Source: Burkholderiales bacterium
Lineage (GTDB): Bacteria; Pseudomonadota; Gammaproteobacteria; Burkholderiales; JAEUMW01
DNA length: 5,823 nt
NCBI GenBank assembly: GCA_016791285.1
Contig: JAEUMX010000172.1
Coordinates: 1-5,823 of the forward strand
Reading direction: 5' to 3'
Below, piece by piece: positions 1 to 3,400 of the stretch (position 1 is the stretch's first letter; each line of letters starts with the position of its first letter). A program made the translations under genes and the position numbers. The notes under the pieces were generated by a model. That model saw only the letters and a program-made list of their open reading frames with translations, had not been told where the DNA came from and made no database searches.

Positions 1-145
1 GGCACAGGGCGAAGCTAAGGTCAAGCTCGACCAGGCCGTCGCCCAGCTCGAGCGGCAGCGTCAGAATGCGACCGAGAAGCTGAAGGCGATCAAGGACGCG
101 AGCGGCGACGCGTGGCAGGACATGAGGGCCGGCTTTACGAGCGCG
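1..145 (+). repeat. Direct repeat, left copy (pairs with 5679-5823)
   Basis: Bases 1-145 match 5679-5823 with a constant offset of 5678 and three substitutions: A/G at 4, T/C at 16 and G/C at 55. Bases 56-145 are identical to 5734-5823. All three differences fall on third codon positions and are synonymous (Ala, Ala, Arg). The repeat begins and ends at the window edges, so its full extent is unknown. It is coding sequence of the coiled-coil gene, not a typical attachment site or terminal repeat. Confidence 0.95.
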
Positions 146-190
146 TGGGAAGAGATGAAGAAGGCGTACGACACGGCAAGGGAAAGCTGA
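2..190 (+). CDS. sll1863-family coiled-coil stress protein, C-terminal part (left copy)
   Basis: The frame is open from the window edge to a TGA at 188-190 and gives 62 residues. It starts AQGEAKVKLDQAVAQLERQR and ends SAWEEMKKAYDTARES. The sequence is almost purely helical, rich in Ala, Lys, Glu and Gln with heptad-like leucines, and carries the block ASGDAWQDMRAGFTSAWEEM. That matches the conserved C-terminal pattern (ASGDAWEDLKAG...AW) I know from small (about 90-100 residue) proteins named sll1863-family stress response or coiled-coil domain-containing protein in Proteobacteria. Their molecular function is not established; a soluble cytoplasmic helical bundle is likely. The 5' end lies outside the window. 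The first 48 codons recur at the other end of the window with only synonymous changes. No terminator is obvious after the stop. Family assignment is by pattern memory and is fairly confident; function is unknown. Confidence 0.8.
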   Translation, partial: AQGEAKVKLDQAVAQLERQRQNATEKLKAIKDASGDAWQDMRAGFTSAWEEMKKAYDTARES

Positions 191-293
191 CAGTCGCTGG
201 CGGCTGTCGGCGCGGCGGCACCGCGTACTTGCGCAGATCCGCGCCGCACGATGCGGTTACCCGATACCGCCGTCCGCTGTCGTCGTGTCCGCA

Positions 294-457
294 CTCGACG
301 CGCGCCATGAGGCGCACCTTGGCTGCGAGCGCCTTCCCGCCACACTCACCAAGCATGGTGCGAGGCGAAGACCAGAATGCGATCCAACTTCGTGAAGTAG
401 AGCGCTACTTGCGGTGTCACGAGTCAACCGATCCGCGTTCAGGTAGGTGACGCGGTC
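294..457 (-). pseudogene. Broken second copy of the HExxxH domain of the polyvalent protein
   Basis: Two short minus-strand pieces match the HExxxH domain of the giant gene. Bases 457-371 read GDRVTYLNADRLT then LLHEVGSHSG (numbered from the D), identical at 15 of 29 positions to the segment NRVAYLISNRLT...LHEIGEHYG at about 5165-5075. Bases 356-294 read MLGECGGKALAAKVRLMARV, identical at 16 of 21 positions to MLGERGWRALAAKVRLMAKV at about 5063-5001. The pieces are in different frames: 14 nt lie between them where the intact copy has 9, so the reading frame is broken. After 294 the similarity stops. The divergence shows this is not the same sequence mis-assembled but a homologous gene, or an old duplicate. 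It lies directly after the truncated C-terminus of the giant gene on the same strand, and the last 15 residues of the giant frame are an out-of-frame reading of this remnant. Confidence 0.72.
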
Positions 458-3400
458 GCCATGTGCTCGCGTCGGCGGAACTCGCCTCGTCCTCGGCCGC
501 CTCCTCGAGCAGCTTGCGCTCGGCCGCCTGCGACTTGCGCAGTTCCTCGATGTCGAGCGTGACCTTTTCGAGTTCGCCCGCGTATTGATCGCGGTAGAAG
601 CTCACGGCCTCGTCGAGCCCGGTGTCGACGGGTGCGACGCGAAGGCCGGATACCTTCGCCAGTCGCGCCATCTCGGACACAGCGAGCGTGTCGAGCGAGT
701 GGTTCACGGTCGACAGGTACTGCCGATAGAGTTTGATCTGACGATCGGTGAGCGGCTTGAAGAGCGGTTTGCCGAGTTCGAGCGGCGGGTCGCGCAGTTC
801 TGCATCCGAGAACACGCGCTCGCGCAGCGTGCCCTCGAAGATCGGACCGGCGATCGCCTGGGCGTCCTTCGCGTCGCGGGCGGTGTTGGCGATGCCGGAG
901 AATGCGTCGGCCACGCTCTCGGTCTTCGGCAGCAGGTCCGGCGCGCGGTCGGCCGCCTCGTTGGCGAAGCGCGACGTATCGTCGAGGTAGCGCTGCGCCA
1001 GCTCGTAGACCGGAGCGAAATGCCGCTCGATCTTCGCCTTGTGGTACTGCGTGCCGAGGCTCTTGTGCCACCAGTTGAACGAGCGCTGCGTGTTGAACGC
1101 ATCGGCGATGCGCTCACGGATCGAGCGCCGTGCTGCCGGCTGGCTCAGGTACTCCGGCAGGTTGAGCGGGACCGATGCCATCGGGGCGTCGTTGCCGGTG
1201 TCGTTTCCTGTCGGTACACTGCCCTGATTCCCGCCATCGTCTCGGGCGTTGAGAGGGGCGTTGCTCAGGATCTGAGCAATATCACTCGTGGCGGGATACC
1301 TTCGCATGCTGGCCGCTGCGAGATCACGCCGCTTCCTGCGGACCTCTTCGAAGTACAGCACTGCGCCGTCAGGCATCCGCTTGGCGTAGCCAATAGCATC
1401 CTGACCGTAGGCATTCTTAAATCCGTAACGCACTGCGTCAGGGTGGTCGATGATGTCTGGAATCCTCGCCACATCCTCATCGCGTACCGGCAACTGGCCG
1501 CGCCCCGATTCCGTGGCAGCCTTACCGTGCTCGCTATGGATGTGATTGATCGCCGATTGGTCAACGGTGTGTGAAAACCCGCGCAGATCGAGACCCGAGT
1601 CGGCCGCCGCCCTGACTTCGTCCTCGTTCACCTCGCGCAGAAACAAGGCGCGAGCGGTGCCCTGACGATTAAACATCGCTTTGATGTCGTCGGCGGTGCC
1701 AACCTTCATGCCTTGCGGTAGCGCGTCGCGCAAGCTGAACATCGGCATCCCCTGCATTGCACGTGCGCGCAGTGCGGGCGTGATGTCGAAGGCGGGCTGT
1801 TTCAGTGGCTTAAGGTGATAGTGCGGATTCTCTTCGCGCCTGCCATTCACGTACAGGTAACGAGGCTCCCCGCCCTTGGTTCCGGTCTGCGGAATTTGAA
1901 TCGACGACACCGCACCGCCGCCCAGCTTCTTCAGGATGTCCTTCGCTACGTTCGGAACGATCCGGTCGTAGAAGGCCGCCATCCCGGTGTCGGAGATGGT
2001 GATGTCGTCGCCTTCGATCACGCCGCTCTGGTTCGGGTCGTTGATGATGGCTTCGCCCATCGACTTGCCGATGGCGTCGCTGATCACGTTCTCTTTTTCG
2101 GTCGTATCGACGACCTGTTTGCCGTCCTTGGAGCCAACGAGATGGATGCCGTCCTGGGTCTTGGTCCATTCGATGCGATCGACGGCCTTGCGCAGCGCAT
2201 CTCGGTAGCGCTCCACCTGCTCCTCGCCGGTGGTCCACGCGATCGAATCGAAACCTCGCTCGGCCGCGTACCGGATCATGCGCTTCAACGCCAGTCCAAC
2301 CCAGGCTTCGGTCTTGTCGATGAACGGCGCCTGCCAGTTCACATTCCCGGATCGTTTGCCCTGGGCGGCGTCGCTCTGAATCTCCTCGATGAAGAGCACG
2401 CGCTTGCGCTCGCCCTTCGGCTCGGGCGGCCGGCTGTCTTGCAGCGCGCGGCGCTCGTCCAGGGCCTCTTTCACGCTCGCATCGAGCGCGGTCTTGGGTA
2501 AGGCGGCAAAGCGGTCCTCGACCGCCCTGGCGACGCCGCCCTCTGGCATGCGGCCGGCGGCGATCTCTGCACGGACCTCTTCCCTGATCTGATCGAGCTT
2601 GGCGGATTCGTCTCTGCGCCGCGCTTGCTGCGCCTCCTTCACCCGCGCGTCGAGCGCCTTGATCTTCTCATCGATCTCGGCGCGTCGATCGCGCGCGGCC
2701 AGATCCTCGGCCGAGTACGTCACAAACTCGCGCTCGTTGAACCGCACGTGTGCGAGGATGTTGGGCTGGTCGAAGTGGGTGGAGCGAAATTGTGCGCCGC
2801 CAGCATTCTTCCATTCTTCGTGCAACCGCTGCCGCTCCTCCCATAGTGCGCGGTACTGATCTTCATCCGCGTCGGCCATGCGATCATTGATGGCGGCGAT
2901 TGCGTCCGACAACCGCGTCGCCTTGTCCGGCAGCGTCAGCAGCAGTTCGCGGTAGTTCTCGCCGCCTGGGAGTTGGTATTCGGCGAATTTGGTGGGCAGG
3001 GAGTCTTGCATCGCCGCGAGGGCCGCTTCGGCGGATGCTTCCGTCTGATACGTTCCGCCAACCGGATCGTCATCCTCCTCGCGGTAGATGGCCCATTCTT
3101 CCCCGTGGCTTCCGACGTATAGGCCGCCTGCTTCGTCGAGCCCGGTTTCCCCGAGCATCACATCCTCGACCTGCACCCCATCCCCGCGCAGGAACTCCGA
3201 GACCTGCTCCTTCGTGACCTTGCCGGGTTGCAGCAGCTTCAGGAAGTCCTCGATGCCGCTCCACGCGATCTCGTCCGGCTTCACGCCCTTGAGCGCGTTG
3301 ATGTACTGCATCCAGGCGCCGGCGAGCGCCCGTTTCATCGGCGCGCGATCGATCTGGCGCGCAAGCTCCGAGTACCACACAGGCGCTGGCTGCGAGCGCA

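Noticed and set aside
208..246. GC-rich inverted repeat (CGGCGCGG at 208-215, CCGCGCCG at 239-246) after the coiled-coil stop
   Set aside because: The stem is only 8 bp with a 23-nt loop and no T-tract, which is expected by chance in GC-rich DNA; not called as a terminator.
191..293. Possible gene or regulatory element between the coiled-coil stop and the HExxxH remnant
   Set aside because: No start with ribosome binding site, no family-like reading in the frames examined, no clear promoter. Nothing can be supported here.
447..1574. A 375-codon plus-strand open frame
   Set aside because: It lies antisense to the PBECR and helical C-terminal domains of the giant gene and is a Val/Arg/Leu-rich mirror sequence without recognisable motifs, as expected from GC-rich antisense frames.
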